From Alphaproteobacteria bacterium (lineage in GTDB: Bacteria > Myxococcota_A > UBA796 > GCA-2862545): DNA of 64,000 bases. A model generated the notes under the pieces. That model saw nothing but the letters and a program-made list of their open reading frames with translations, made no database searches and was not told the DNA's origin. The stretch covers positions 1-64,000 of the forward strand of contig JACKER010000013.1 of NCBI GenBank assembly GCA_020632925.1. The letters run 5' to 3'. The position numbers were made by a program, and so were the translations under genes. Shown here in pieces: positions 46,919 to 55,727 of this stretch (within the stretch, counting starts at the first letter, position 1; each line of letters begins with the position of its first letter).

Positions 46919-47860
46919 ATGGAACGGTCCCGGTTACAGCAGGTCCTCGACGAAGCGGTGGAGGCGGCTCGCTCGCTCACCGAGGGCGCGCCCGCGTCGT
47001 ACATCCCGGAGCTCGCCACGGTGGATCCCGAGGCGACGAGCGCCGCGGTGATGGGGATCGACGGCACCACGACGCTCGCGGGCGACGCGGCGACGCATCG
47101 GTTCACGCTGCAGAGCTCGGCCAAGCTGGCGCTGCTCGCCGGTCTCCTCGAGGAGCGTGGTCCCGACGCCGTGTTCTCCGTGGTCGGGACCGAACCCACG
47201 GGCGGGTCCTTCGCGAGCGTGGGCGAGCTCGAGTGGCGGGGCCCGCGACCGGGGAACCCGCTGATCAACAGCGGTGCCATCGCGCTGTGCGCGCAGCTCG
47301 AAGGGGACCTGGAGCGGCGCCTGGCCTGGATCGAGGACTGGGGCACACGGCTGTACGGCCAGCGGCCCGTCTTCCACCAGCGCGTCTGGGTGAGCGAGCG
47401 CCGCACGGGCCACAAGAACCGCGCCATCGCGCACGTGCTCAAGGCGGCGGGGCTGCTGGACGGTCCGGTGGAGGACGTGCTCGAGGCGTACTTCGCGCTG
47501 TGCAGCCTCGAGGCCGGGGTGAAGGAGGCGGCGCGGTTCGCGGCGGTGCTGGCGTCCGGCGGGGTCGCGCCCGGCGGCGAGCGCGTGCTGTCACCCGCGA
47601 CGGCGGCCACCGTGGTGGCGCTGATGGCGACGTGCGGGATGTACGACGAGAGCGGCGCACACCTCGTCCGGACCGGACTGCCGGCGAAGAGTGGGGTCAG
47701 CGGCGTGATCGTGGCGGTCGCACCCGGCATCGCGGGGATCGCGGTGAGCAGTCCCCGGATCAACGCGAAGGGCGGCAGCGTCCGTGGTCACGCGGTGCTG
47801 CGTGGACTGTCCTCCGCCCTGGGCTGGCACTTCGCCCGGCCGTTCGGACCGCCTCCGTAG
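46919..47860 (+). CDS. glsA: Glutaminase
   Basis: 313-aa serine-dependent beta-lactamase-fold glutaminase, converting glutamine to glutamate and ammonia. Family motifs are ASYIPELATVD, FTLQSSAKLAL (the SxxK catalytic Ser-Lys), GTEPTGGSFASVG, NPLINSGAIALC, CGMYDESGAHL and LPAKSGVSGVI. Start ATG 46919 has GGAAGGGG upstream. A hairpin CACCCG/CGGGTG (46866-46871, 46880-46885) and an AT-rich stretch (46831-46855) in front suggest a promoter. The length is usual for the family. Confidence 0.9.
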   Translation: MERSRLQQVLDEAVEAARSLTEGAPASYIPELATVDPEATSAAVMGIDGTTTLAGDAATHRFTLQSSAKLALLAGLLEERGPDAVFSVVGTEPTGGSFASVGELEWRGPRPGNPLINSGAIALCAQLEGDLERRLAWIEDWGTRLYGQRPVFHQRVWVSERRTGHKNRAIAHVLKAAGLLDGPVEDVLEAYFALCSLEAGVKEAARFAAVLASGGVAPGGERVLSPATAATVVALMATCGMYDESGAHLVRTGLPAKSGVSGVIVAVAPGIAGIAVSSPRINAKGGSVRGHAVLRGLSSALGWHFARPFGPPP

Positions 47861-47971
47861 CCATGGACGGCGCGGCCGGTTAGGCCCGGCGCTCGTCTTC
47901 GAGGCCGCGATGCGGCCGGAACATCCGATCTGACCATCCGCTCCGCAGCCGAGGAGCTGCCCGAGGGAACG

Positions 47972-50881
47972 ATGAGCCGCGTCGAGAAAGCGATCGAATC
48001 CGGCAGGTGCGCCCTGGCCGTGGGTGGGGCCCTGCTCCGCGACGCCGAGGTCATGCTCGCGCTGAGCCGCCGCGCCGTCCTCACCCCGATGGCCCTGTCC
48101 GGCCCGACGGTGGCGCACAGCACGTGGCCCGTGACCGCGGACGCGGTGGGTCGTGCCGTCGCCCAGCCGGGTGGCCTGCTGATCCTGGTCGAGCCCGAGC
48201 TGCAGGACGTGCCTGGCGTCAAGGCGCTGGGCGAGCTGCTGGGCCGTGGCCGGAACAAGCCGGACGTGATGGTGGTGGCGCGCGCGTTCAACCCGTTCCT
48301 GTTCGGCACGGCGCTGTCCGGGTTCCGGGTGAACCACGAGAAGTCGAAGGGCAAGCCCTTCCTGCTGGGGCTGCCCGAAGCGGCGGCGCCGGAGGCGGGT
48401 GAGGCACCGTCCACGCCCGCCATCCCGAAGGCGTCGAAGGCGGGCGACAACGCTCCCCGCTTCTGCTTCGCCGGTCGCGACGAGGAGGTCGAGGCCCTGT
48501 CCGCGCTGCTCGGCGAGGGCGGCCCGATCGTCGTGTCGGGTCCGTCCGGCGTCGGCCGCACCCAGGTCGTCGAGCACGCGATCCGCAAGGCGGGCCTCGA
48601 GCGCATGCCGGACCTGTGGCTCGGTTGGGGCATGGGCCACGACACGCTCGCCACCCGCCTGGCCCACATCGGCCGCGAGGTCGGTGAGAACGCGCTGTTC
48701 GATGCGCTCTCGGGCGAGCACGACGCCACGTCGGTGGCGGCGGCCGCGGCGAAGGTGCTGAACCACGAGGGGCTGAAGGGCAAGGTGCTCGTGGTGCACG
48801 AGCTCGAGCGCGGCATGGGTCGGGAGCAGGACTTCTTCCGTCGCTCCCGCCTCGAGCTGCTCCTGATCGCGATGCTGACCGGGACCGCGGCGATGCCGGT
48901 GGTCTTCGTGTCCGCGCGCCAGCCGCACTTCCACCGCGAGGGCGAGGCCCAGGGCCTGCGCCGCTTCGAGGTGGGCGGCGTGAAGGGTCGGTTCCTGCAC
49001 GAGATCTTCGAGGCCAACAAGGCCCCCGAGTTCCCGCGCGACAAGTTCGGTCCGATCTCCGAGCGCATCCACGGCCACTGCTTCGCCGCGAAGACGTTCG
49101 CCGTCGCGATGCGCATCCGGAACAACGGCGTCGAGCTCGCGGACGACCCGAAGTTCATGCGCATGGAGACCGAGGCGGATCTCGCGCCGATCACCAAGCA
49201 GATCGATCGGCGCATCGAGAAGCTCACGCCCGATCTGCGGACGATCCTCGCCCGCCTGTCGCACCTGCGCTTCCCGGTCGACGGCTCGATCCTCGCCAAC
49301 GAGCTCGGGGTGAACCGGGCGGCGCGGCTCGAGCTGCTCTCGCTCGGGCTGCTCGACATGGTCGGCTCGGAGGAGGACCGGAAGTACCGCGTCCACCCGA
49401 TGGTCCGCGGGCAGCTCGCCTGGCGCGAGGTCGCCGACTTCGAGGTCTGCGCGCGGATGGCCGACATGTTCGCCTCGCTCGCGAAGAACGCGTCGGGCCT
49501 GGAGAAGCTCGCCCTCGAGCAGGAACAGTCGCGCTTCGCCGTCGCCGGTCGCGCGCTGCGGCTGCGTCCCCGCCTCGACCTGCCGGACCACGACATGTGG
49601 CTGGACGCGGTCGAGGGCATGATGCGCAGCAAGCAGCCCCGCTTCGACCTCGCCGAGCAGCGCATCGCCGAGTGCCTCAAGCAGAACCCGCACAACGCGG
49701 ACGCCTGGCTGCTCAAGCTCGAGCTCGCCTTCGCGCGCGACGACAAGGCCGAGGCCATCGACGCGTTGCTCGAGGAGGCCGTGACGAAGGCGCCGGTGCC
49801 GGAGATCTTCCAGCAGGTGACCTCGTGGCTGCTCGGCCGCCGCCAGCGGACGCGCGCGATCACCGTCCTCGAGCGCGGGCTCGCGCTCTTCCCCGAGGAG
49901 AGCCGGCTCCACACCCGGCTCGCCGCCGTGCTCCAGCGTCAGGGCCGTCGCAACGAGGCGATCGAGCACCTGCGCAAGGCGATGGAGATCGATCCGATGC
50001 TCCCCGACAGCTACGGCCTGCTCGGCCTGGCGCGTCGCGAGGAGGGCGGCGATGGCGCGGCCGAGGCCGAGTCCCTGCTGCGCGAGGCCGTGCGCCTGGC
50101 GCCGGGCGATCCGGTCCAGACCTCCCGCCTGGCGGACCTGCTGATCGAGAAGGCTCGGGTCGAGACCGACGCGGCGCTGCAGACCGCCATCCGCAAGGAG
50201 GCCCACGAGGTGCTCGACGAGGCGGTCCGCGGTGACCGGCGCGCTCCCGAGGCCTGCCTGCTGCTCGCGACGCTGGTCCGCGAGGAGAGCGGCGACGTGG
50301 AGCGTAGCGCGTGGCTGCTCGGCCAGGCCAAGAAGCTCACGGAGCGCAACCACGAGCGCAACCGCCGGATCCAGGTGGAGCGCGCGCTGGTGGACCTGGC
50401 GAAGGGAGACCTCGACGCCGCCGAGAACACGCTCCGTCAGCTGATCGGCAAGGAGCCCGGCTTCGGTCGCGCGTTCGCCGCGCTCGGGCACGTGCTCGAG
50501 GCGCGCGAGCAGTTCATCCCGGCGCACGCGGAGTACATGCGGGCGAAGGAGCGCACGGCCCAGGGCAGCCTGGAGTCGGTGTTCTACGACCAGATGCTGC
50601 TGCGCGTGCAGGCGATCATCGAGGCCCAGGCGGCCGGGCTCTGGACCCGCCCCGAGGCCCCCGAGCGTCCGCCCCAGCCGTCCGCGCCGTCCACCCGCGT
50701 GCTCCGTCGCCGTGGTCACGACGAGCACGAGCACGAGCACGAGGACAACGGTGAGGGCGACGGTGAGGCCGCCTCCTCCGAGGAGTCCGTCGACGCCAGC
50801 GAGGCGGTGGACGCCGCTCCCGCCGAGGAAGACGTTCAGCCCGACGTGGTCGCGTCCCCCGACGAGCAGCCGGAGGCCTGA
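47972..50881 (+). CDS. STAND/AAA-like protein with C-terminal TPRs
   Basis: 969-aa soluble protein. N-terminal 130 residues (RVEKAIESGRCALAVGG...) recall a SIR2/TIR-like sensor start but are not diagnostic. An ATPase-like region begins FAGRDEEVEALSALL (166-180) with P-loop GPSGVGRT (190-197), Arg replacing Lys, and a helical ARC/winged-helix-like region about 390-490. Residues 520-880 are TPRs (RRNEAIEHLRKAMEIDPM). A tail of about 70 residues is acidic with a His/Glu run (EHEHEHED). Possible ligand- or partner-sensing scaffold; no effector enzyme is evident. Confidence 0.75.
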   Translation: MSRVEKAIESGRCALAVGGALLRDAEVMLALSRRAVLTPMALSGPTVAHSTWPVTADAVGRAVAQPGGLLILVEPELQDVPGVKALGELLGRGRNKPDVMVVARAFNPFLFGTALSGFRVNHEKSKGKPFLLGLPEAAAPEAGEAPSTPAIPKASKAGDNAPRFCFAGRDEEVEALSALLGEGGPIVVSGPSGVGRTQVVEHAIRKAGLERMPDLWLGWGMGHDTLATRLAHIGREVGENALFDALSGEHDATSVAAAAAKVLNHEGLKGKVLVVHELERGMGREQDFFRRSRLELLLIAMLTGTAAMPVVFVSARQPHFHREGEAQGLRRFEVGGVKGRFLHEIFEANKAPEFPRDKFGPISERIHGHCFAAKTFAVAMRIRNNGVELADDPKFMRMETEADLAPITKQIDRRIEKLTPDLRTILARLSHLRFPVDGSILANELGVNRAARLELLSLGLLDMVGSEEDRKYRVHPMVRGQLAWREVADFEVCARMADMFASLAKNASGLEKLALEQEQSRFAVAGRALRLRPRLDLPDHDMWLDAVEGMMRSKQPRFDLAEQRIAECLKQNPHNADAWLLKLELAFARDDKAEAIDALLEEAVTKAPVPEIFQQVTSWLLGRRQRTRAITVLERGLALFPEESRLHTRLAAVLQRQGRRNEAIEHLRKAMEIDPMLPDSYGLLGLARREEGGDGAAEAESLLREAVRLAPGDPVQTSRLADLLIEKARVETDAALQTAIRKEAHEVLDEAVRGDRRAPEACLLLATLVREESGDVERSAWLLGQAKKLTERNHERNRRIQVERALVDLAKGDLDAAENTLRQLIGKEPGFGRAFAALGHVLEAREQFIPAHAEYMRAKERTAQGSLESVFYDQMLLRVQAIIEAQAAGLWTRPEAPERPPQPSAPSTRVLRRRGHDEHEHEHEDNGEGDGEAASSEESVDASEAVDAAPAEEDVQPDVVASPDEQPEA

Positions 50882-50883
50882 CG

Positions 50884-51267
50884 ATGGCCCACAACGTGAT
50901 CGAGGTGGGCGCCGACGGGCCCTACCACGCCACCTGCGCCGTCGCCGAGGCCGCTCCCGGCGAGGTGTGGCTCTGTCGTTGCGGGCAGTCCAAGAACAAG
51001 CCGCACTGCGACGGGTCGCACCGCGCCGCGGGGTTCACCGACCCGGCGACGTACACGGTCGGATCGCTCGGCGAGGCCAGCGGCGACCTGGTGGTGAAGC
51101 CGGCGCCCAACGGTCCCCTGCTCTGCTCCGGCGGGGTCGAGGTCCGGGACGCGTCGGGGACGGTCGTGTTCCGCGGGGAGAAGGCCGCGCTGTGCCGCTG
51201 CGGCGCATCGACGAACAAGCCCTTCTGCGACGCGACGCACCGCAAGCTCGGCTTTCAGGCTCCCTGA
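50884..51267 (+). CDS. CDGSH iron-sulfur protein with two CDGSH motifs
   Basis: 127-aa protein carrying two CDGSH-type 2Fe-2S motifs of pattern CxCx3-Cys-x-H: CRCGQSKNKPHCDGSH (31-46) and CRCGASTNKPFCDATH near the C-terminus, where Gly-Ser is replaced by Ala-Thr. The three-Cys one-His ligand set is complete in both. Such proteins act in electron transfer or Fe-S cluster handling. It starts 3 bp after the STAND-like gene, so probably cotranscribed, and overlaps the convergent mtnC gene by 13 bp. Confidence 0.88.
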   Translation: MAHNVIEVGADGPYHATCAVAEAAPGEVWLCRCGQSKNKPHCDGSHRAAGFTDPATYTVGSLGEASGDLVVKPAPNGPLLCSGGVEVRDASGTVVFRGEKAALCRCGASTNKPFCDATHRKLGFQAP

Positions 51268-51917
51268 TCTCGTAGGATCGAGGAGAAGTCGGCGTGCACC
51301 GGGTGCCGCCCGCTCGGCACCTGCCCATCGCGCGCCAGCAGGCCCGTCGCCATCCCGGCCTCGGCCGCCGCGTCGAGCTCGGCCTCGACGTCCGACAGGA
51401 AGAGCACCTCGCTCGGGGCGACCTCGAGCCGGGCAGCGATGACCACATACGAAGGGGCCTCGCGCTTGGGGCCGGTGGTCGTGTCGAACCACCCCGAGAA
51501 CAGCGGTCGCAGGTCACCGGCGCTCGTGTGGCCGAACAGCAGGTGCTGGGCGGGGACCGAGCCCGACGAGAACACGGCGAGCCGCAGGCCGGCCGCGTGC
51601 CAGGCGCGCAGCTTCGGGACGACGTCGTCGTAGAGGGGGGCGACGAGCGTGCCGTCGGCGTAGCCAGCGGCCCACACGCGGCCCTGGATCGCCTTGAGGG
51701 CGGTCGCCTTCACGTCCGCGTCCGACCACGCGAGGAGCTGGGCGACGGCTGCCTCCGCGCTCCCGAGCTCCGCCGTCAGGGAGGCGACCTCGGGGTCGTC
51801 GGGGTGCGTCGCGACCCAGGCGGTCAGGCGCTCTCTCGCGTACGGGAAGAGCGTGCGGTGGACGAAGGTGATCGGGGTGGTCGTGCCCTCGATGTCGGTC
51901 AGGACGACGCGGATCAC
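51255..51917 (-). CDS. mtnC: Enolase-phosphatase E1
   Basis: 220-aa HAD-superfamily enzyme of the methionine salvage pathway. It enolises and dephosphorylates 2,3-diketo-5-methylthiopentyl-1-phosphate to the acireductone. HAD motif I is TDIEGTTTPI, motif II VFSSGS, and KREAPSY plus FLSDVEAEL supply the Lys and acidic motifs. GTG 51917 overlaps the mtnD stop (GTGA). Last gene of the mtnB-mtnD-mtnC operon. Confidence 0.93.
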   Translation of the reverse strand: MIRVVLTDIEGTTTPITFVHRTLFPYARERLTAWVATHPDDPEVASLTAELGSAEAAVAQLLAWSDADVKATALKAIQGRVWAAGYADGTLVAPLYDDVVPKLRAWHAAGLRLAVFSSGSVPAQHLLFGHTSAGDLRPLFSGWFDTTTGPKREAPSYVVIAARLEVAPSEVLFLSDVEAELDAAAEAGMATGLLARDGQVPSGRHPVHADFSSILRDQGA

Positions 51918-52453
51918 GTGCTCAGCCTCGGGTAGCGCTCGGCCACGGCGTCGCCGGTGTACGCCGCGACCCAGCCCGCGGGATCGCTGAAGATGCGGAT
52001 GGCGCAGAACGAGGGACGCTCCCCCATGTCGAACCAGTGGCGCGCGCCGGCGGGCACGAACACGAGGTCGCCCGCCTCCGCGACCAGCGAGAACACGCGC
52101 TCGTCGGGGTGCAGCACGAACTGGCCGCGCCCCTCCACGAAGAAGCGGACCTCGGGGTCGGCGTGGGTGTGCTCGTCGAGGAACTTCGCGCGCAGCGTGG
52201 CCCGCTCCGGGTGATCTGGCTTCATGCGGATCACGTCGGCGGTCACGAAGCCGTGCTCGGCCTTCAGCCGGTCGACGGAGGCCGCGTAGGCCTGGAGCAC
52301 CTCTTCCTGCCCGGCCCCCTCGGAGAGCACGCGGTCCGCCGCCCAACGCTCGAAGCCTACCCCGATGCCGGCGAGCGCCTCGCGGATCGCGTCCGCGTCG
52401 GTGTGGTGGGCGAGGGTGCGGACCTGGTCGTCGTAGATGGTGAGGCTGCTCAT
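51914..52453 (-). CDS. mtnD: Acireductone dioxygenase
   Basis: 179-aa cupin dioxygenase that oxidises acireductone to the methionine keto-acid precursor and formate (Fe form) or runs the off-pathway reaction (Ni form). The metal site is visible in DEHTHADPEVRFF (two His and Glu) and in PAGARHWFDMG (third His). ATG 52453 overlaps the mtnB stop (ATGA) and its stop overlaps the mtnC start. Length is typical. Confidence 0.93.
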   Translation of the reverse strand: MSSLTIYDDQVRTLAHHTDADAIREALAGIGVGFERWAADRVLSEGAGQEEVLQAYAASVDRLKAEHGFVTADVIRMKPDHPERATLRAKFLDEHTHADPEVRFFVEGRGQFVLHPDERVFSLVAEAGDLVFVPAGARHWFDMGERPSFCAIRIFSDPAGWVAAYTGDAVAERYPRLST

Positions 52454-53040
52454 GGCGTGCTCCGGAGGCGGTGCTCGAGGACGATGCAGGCGAACAGGTG
52501 CTCGAAGGCCTCGACATGGCGCAGGGCGTCGTCCACGGTCGTGCCCCAGGCATAGAGCCCGTGTCCGCCGATGAGGAAGCCGGGCAGCGGGAGGTCGTGC
52601 GGCGCGATCGCGCGCCAGAGGCGGTCGACGTCCTGGTCGTTGGGCCACACGGGGATGCGGTGGGCGCTCGCGTGCGTGTCGACGCCGGGGAAGGCCTTGG
52701 CGATCTCGTGGTCCTCGAAGGGCACACCCTCCGGGTACACGCGCGACAGGACGGTCGCGTTCACCGAGTGGGTGTGGAGGACCGCGCCGATGTCGGGCTC
52801 TCGGCGGTACAGGCCGAGGTGGAGCGCCGTCTCCGCGGACGGACGGGTGCCCGCGGGCGGCCTGCCGTCGGCGTCGAGGCGGAGGAAGTGGCCGTGGTCG
52901 AGGCGGCCCTTGTGGTGACCGGACGACGTGATCCACACCCCGTCCGCGTCGCGTGCCGAGAGGTTGCCGCTCGTGGCCGGGACCCAGCCCCGCTCGTCCA
53001 GGCGCCGGCCGGCGGCCACGAGCTCATCGAGGATCTGCAT
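52450..53040 (-). CDS. mtnB: Methylthioribulose-1-phosphate dehydratase
   Basis: 196-aa class II aldolase-fold enzyme dehydrating methylthioribulose-1-phosphate. Motifs: WVPATSGNLSARDADG near the N-terminus, ITSSGHHKGRL, AETALHLGLYRR (catalytic Glu), VLHTHSVNATVLSR (zinc His-x-His) and GHGLYAWG (third His). Start ATG 53040. It begins the mtnB-mtnD-mtnC operon; mtnA, mtnK, mtnP and the final transaminase are not in the window. Confidence 0.92.
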   Translation of the reverse strand: MQILDELVAAGRRLDERGWVPATSGNLSARDADGVWITSSGHHKGRLDHGHFLRLDADGRPPAGTRPSAETALHLGLYRREPDIGAVLHTHSVNATVLSRVYPEGVPFEDHEIAKAFPGVDTHASAHRIPVWPNDQDVDRLWRAIAPHDLPLPGFLIGGHGLYAWGTTVDDALRHVEAFEHLFACIVLEHRLRSTP

Positions 53041-53068
53041 GCCCGGGACCTTACCCCGGGTGCGCGGG

Positions 53069-54040
53069 CTACTGCTCGAAGCAGTACACGCCAGCCAGGA
53101 AGAAGGCGCAGGGTCCTGGTGAGGCGACCGACGCGGTCCAGGTGCCGCTCGCGCTGGTGGGGTCGCCGAACGTGCCGTTGTCGAAGCCTGCGCTCGTCCA
53201 GTCGGTGCAGGTGGTGTCCGTCGTGCCGTCGGAGAGCGCCCCGGTCCACACCACGCCCGAGACCGGGTTCCCGTCGGCGTCGTTGCGGATCGCGGCGCCG
53301 AGGGATCCGTCCAGCAGGTCCGCGAGGTCGTTGGCGACGATCGCGCCGTCCCCCGTCCGCGCCCACGGACCGTTTCCCGTGAAACGCGAGGGCGCCGTGG
53401 CGCCGCTGGTGCCGAGCCAGGCGACGAACGTGCCCGAGAGCCCGGCGTTGGACGCGGCCGTCGCGCAGGCCGCATCCGCCCCCGTCACACCACCGAGGTC
53501 CCCCGCCGACGCGATGTCGGCCACGAAGACCCTCTTGGGCTGATCCTGGGCGATCACGTCGAAGTAGTACGCGAAGGGGGCGCAGCTCGGGAGGGTGCCG
53601 GTGATCGAGAGCGCCGCGGTCGCGCCGACGTTCGTCGAGAAGGTGGACGGCGTGACCGCGGGCGCTGCGTAGTTGGTCGCGGATGCCGTCTGGACCTCGT
53701 AGGTCTCGCCGTTCGTCCCGCTGTCGTGCGACAGGGTGATCGTCAGCGTGCGCGCGGTGGCGTTGCACAGGGGGTCGATGCAGTCCGGGCAGGCCGCGGG
53801 GACGGCGACGGAGAACTCGGCGCTCGCCACGCGGAGCAGCTCGCCGTCGGCGCTCAGGGTCGCGACATCGCCGGTGCCCGGGTCGGCCACCACACCGAAG
53901 GCGCCATCGGGCAACTGGGCGAGGACCTCGTCCCGATCGATGCCATCGGGCCAGGTGCCCTCGATGGTGACGGTGGCGCCCGAGGGGGCGGTGGCCTCGG
54001 TCGCGCAGGCGACGAGGAGGAAGAGCGGCAGGGTGCGCAT
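53069..54040 (-). CDS. DUF1554-type lipoprotein
   Basis: About 323 aa with a lipoprotein signal (MRTLPLFLLVAC, lipobox LVAC). Residues 25-130 are a variable linker with CPDCIDPLC. The C-terminal 160 match the DUF1554 pattern (RVFVADIASAGDLGGVTGAD, then AACATAASNAGLSGTFVAWLG, and VVWTGALSDGT near the end), known from Leptospira and other surface proteins. ATG 54040 follows GAGG; GTG 54052, overlapping the small upstream frame as GTGA, is the alternative. The gene contains a near-parS palindrome at 53372-53385. Confidence 0.78.
   Translation of the reverse strand: MRTLPLFLLVACATEATAPSGATVTIEGTWPDGIDRDEVLAQLPDGAFGVVADPGTGDVATLSADGELLRVASAEFSVAVPAACPDCIDPLCNATARTLTITLSHDSGTNGETYEVQTASATNYAAPAVTPSTFSTNVGATAALSITGTLPSCAPFAYYFDVIAQDQPKRVFVADIASAGDLGGVTGADAACATAASNAGLSGTFVAWLGTSGATAPSRFTGNGPWARTGDGAIVANDLADLLDGSLGAAIRNDADGNPVSGVVWTGALSDGTTDTTCTDWTSAGFDNGTFGDPTSASGTWTASVASPGPCAFFLAGVYCFEQ
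53372..53385. other. Near-parS palindrome
   Basis: GTTTCCCGTGAAAC, one base from the canonical ParB-site core GTTTCACGTGAAAC. It lies inside the DUF1554 lipoprotein gene, 3.3 kb left of parB. Binding by ParB is inference; the mismatch is in the central CACGTG, where changes usually weaken binding. Confidence 0.35.
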
Positions 54041-54048
54041 GGGGTTCC

Positions 54049-54219
54049 TCACGGGCTGAAGCTGCCGCCGAAGGCGGTGGTGACGGCCGGGAGCGCGCCG
54101 AGCCGGCGGACGACGGGGCGTCGGAAGGTCGAGCGGGTGGGCGCCGGGCGTTCCGCGTGGCGCTCCGCGTGGCCCGCGGTCGGACGCTCCGCGACGGGTT
54201 GGGGCTTCGGTTCGGGCAA
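54049..54219 (-). CDS. Small basic peptide, TTG start
   Basis: 56-aa frame starting at TTG 54219, directly after AGGAGG with a 4-nt spacer, the same context that starts proven genes here. The N-terminal half is Glu/Pro/His-rich (PEPKPQPVAERPTAGH). The C-terminal part is basic then hydrophobic (RRPVVRRLGALPAVTTAFGG) and ends SFSP. Its TGA overlaps a GTG that could start the downstream lipoprotein (GTGA). It may be a leader peptide, a small regulator or a precursor peptide. No modifying enzyme is adjacent. Conservation unknown. Confidence 0.4.
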   Translation of the reverse strand: MPEPKPQPVAERPTAGHAERHAERPAPTRSTFRRPVVRRLGALPAVTTAFGGSFSP

Positions 54220-54286
54220 GGGTCCTCCTGGACCCGACGTACGGGGCTCACCGCGCGCTCGGACCAGGCGTGACCGTGCGTGACCG

Positions 54287-55177
54287 TCAGCCCGGCCAGG
54301 CCGTGCGGGCCTCGTCCAGGAACGCCCGGACCGCAGGGGCGAGCCAACGGCGGCTCGGCGTGAGCAACCAGACGTGTCCGAGGTCGGGCACGTACGCGTC
54401 CAACACGGACCGCAGGCGGCCCGTGGAGAGGTCCTCGGCCACCAGGAAGGCGGGGAGCAGGGCGACCCCGGCGCCGGCCCTGCAAGCCGCCAGGAGCGAG
54501 CCGACGTGGTTGATGGCGAGGCGGGGCTCGAGGTCGAGCAGGCGGAGCCCCCCGGGGCCGGCGAAGGGCCAGCGCGAGAGGCGCCGCTCCGAGGCGTGGG
54601 CAAGGCACCGGTGGCCGCGCAGGTCCTCGGGCTCGGTCGGGGTCCCGTGGGCGTCGAGGTAGGCGGGGCTCGCGCAGTAGCGGACGGTCGCCGGCGCGAC
54701 CCGCGTGCCGATCAGCGAGACGTCGTCGAGGCGCCCCACGCGGACGGCGACGTCGATGCCCTCGGCCACGAGATCCACCCTGCGCTCGACGAGGAGCACC
54801 TCGACCGACAGCCGCGGCCAGCGCTCCAGCAGGCGTGCGACGACGGGAGCCACGTACCCCTCGCCCACCGCCTCGGTCGCGGTGACACGGAGCACGCCCG
54901 TGGGCTCGGCGGACCGCTGGGCCACGAGCGCCTCCGCCTCCTCCGCCACCCGCACGACCTCGGCGCAGCGCTCGGCGAAGGCGGTGCCGATCGGCGTGGG
55001 CGCGGAGACCCGGGCGCCGCGGTGGAGCAGCCGGACCCCGAGCGCCTCCTCCAACGCCGACACGCGTCGAGACACCGTCTGCTTGGGCATGCCGAGCTCC
55101 CGCCCCGCGGCGGTCAGGCTCCCCGACCGCGCGACCGCCGCCCACACCCGCAGGTCCTCGAGATCGGGTCGTCCCAT
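54287..55177 (-). CDS. LysR-family transcriptional regulator
   Basis: 296-aa regulator. The N-terminal winged HTH is classic (DLRVWAAVARSGSLTAAGRELGMPKQTVSRRVSALEEALGVRLL, residues about 6-50). The C-terminal substrate-binding domain (LRVTATEAVGEGYVAP, then LLACRAGAGVALLPAF) should bind a small ligand. Start ATG 55177. It is divergent from the SRPBCC gene across 79 bp that contain an ACCATGGT palindrome (55205-55212), so it probably controls that gene and the following DJ-1 family gene. Confidence 0.9.
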   Translation of the reverse strand: MGRPDLEDLRVWAAVARSGSLTAAGRELGMPKQTVSRRVSALEEALGVRLLHRGARVSAPTPIGTAFAERCAEVVRVAEEAEALVAQRSAEPTGVLRVTATEAVGEGYVAPVVARLLERWPRLSVEVLLVERRVDLVAEGIDVAVRVGRLDDVSLIGTRVAPATVRYCASPAYLDAHGTPTEPEDLRGHRCLAHASERRLSRWPFAGPGGLRLLDLEPRLAINHVGSLLAACRAGAGVALLPAFLVAEDLSTGRLRSVLDAYVPDLGHVWLLTPSRRWLAPAVRAFLDEARTAWPG

Positions 55178-55256
55178 CTTCGGGACACAGGCTACCACGG
55201 GCGTACCATGGTCACATCCTCGGGTCGTCATAGGACATGGGCATCGGGAGGTCGGC

Positions 55257-55697
55257 ATGGTGGACGTGAGCTGCGAAGCGGAGATCGGTCGGTCGGCGGC
55301 GGACGTGTTCGCGTACACCAGCCTGGTGACGAACGACCCGGTGTGGACCGGCGGCCTGGTCGAGGTGCGGCCGATCGGGGACCCCCACCTGGTGCCCGGC
55401 GGGGCCTTCGAGCGGGTGAGCCGCTTCCTCGGACGGCAGCTCGTGTACCGGATCGAGGTCCGCGAGGTGGAGCCCGGTCGGCGGGTCGTGATGGAGACGA
55501 GCAGCGGTCCGTTCCCCATGCGGATCGTGTACGAGACGGAGCCGCTGGGGCCGTCGCGGTGTCGCTTCCGCATCCGGGCCAGCGGGGAGCCCGGCGGCTT
55601 CTTCGCGTTCGCGGCGCCGGTGGTGTCGGCGGCGACGCGGCGCTCGATCCAGCGCGACGTGGACACGCTGCGCGACGTGCTGGAAGGCCAGGCTTGA
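55257..55697 (+). CDS. SRPBCC (START-like) family protein
   Basis: 146-aa protein of the polyketide-cyclase/START fold (SRPBCC). Typical features are the opening CEAEIGRSAADVFAYTSLV, the central strand FERVSRFLGRQLVYRIEVRE, RRVVMETSSGPFPM, and a C-terminal helix (TRRSIQRDVDTLRDVLEG). It would bind a hydrophobic ligand in its cavity. ATG 55257 follows GGGAGGTCGGC. Divergent from LysR and 30 bp upstream of the DJ-1 family gene, suggesting a small inducible operon. Confidence 0.82.
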   Translation: MVDVSCEAEIGRSAADVFAYTSLVTNDPVWTGGLVEVRPIGDPHLVPGGAFERVSRFLGRQLVYRIEVREVEPGRRVVMETSSGPFPMRIVYETEPLGPSRCRFRIRASGEPGGFFAFAAPVVSAATRRSIQRDVDTLRDVLEGQA

Positions 55698-55727
55698 CGG
55701 GCGCCCCACCCCGGCGGTACGCGGGAC

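Noticed and set aside
47591..50740. 1049-aa minus-strand frame opposite the STAND-like gene
   Set aside because: High-GC shadow. The plus-strand protein has recognisable ATPase-like and TPR features, while the minus frame has low-complexity composition and crosses glsA.
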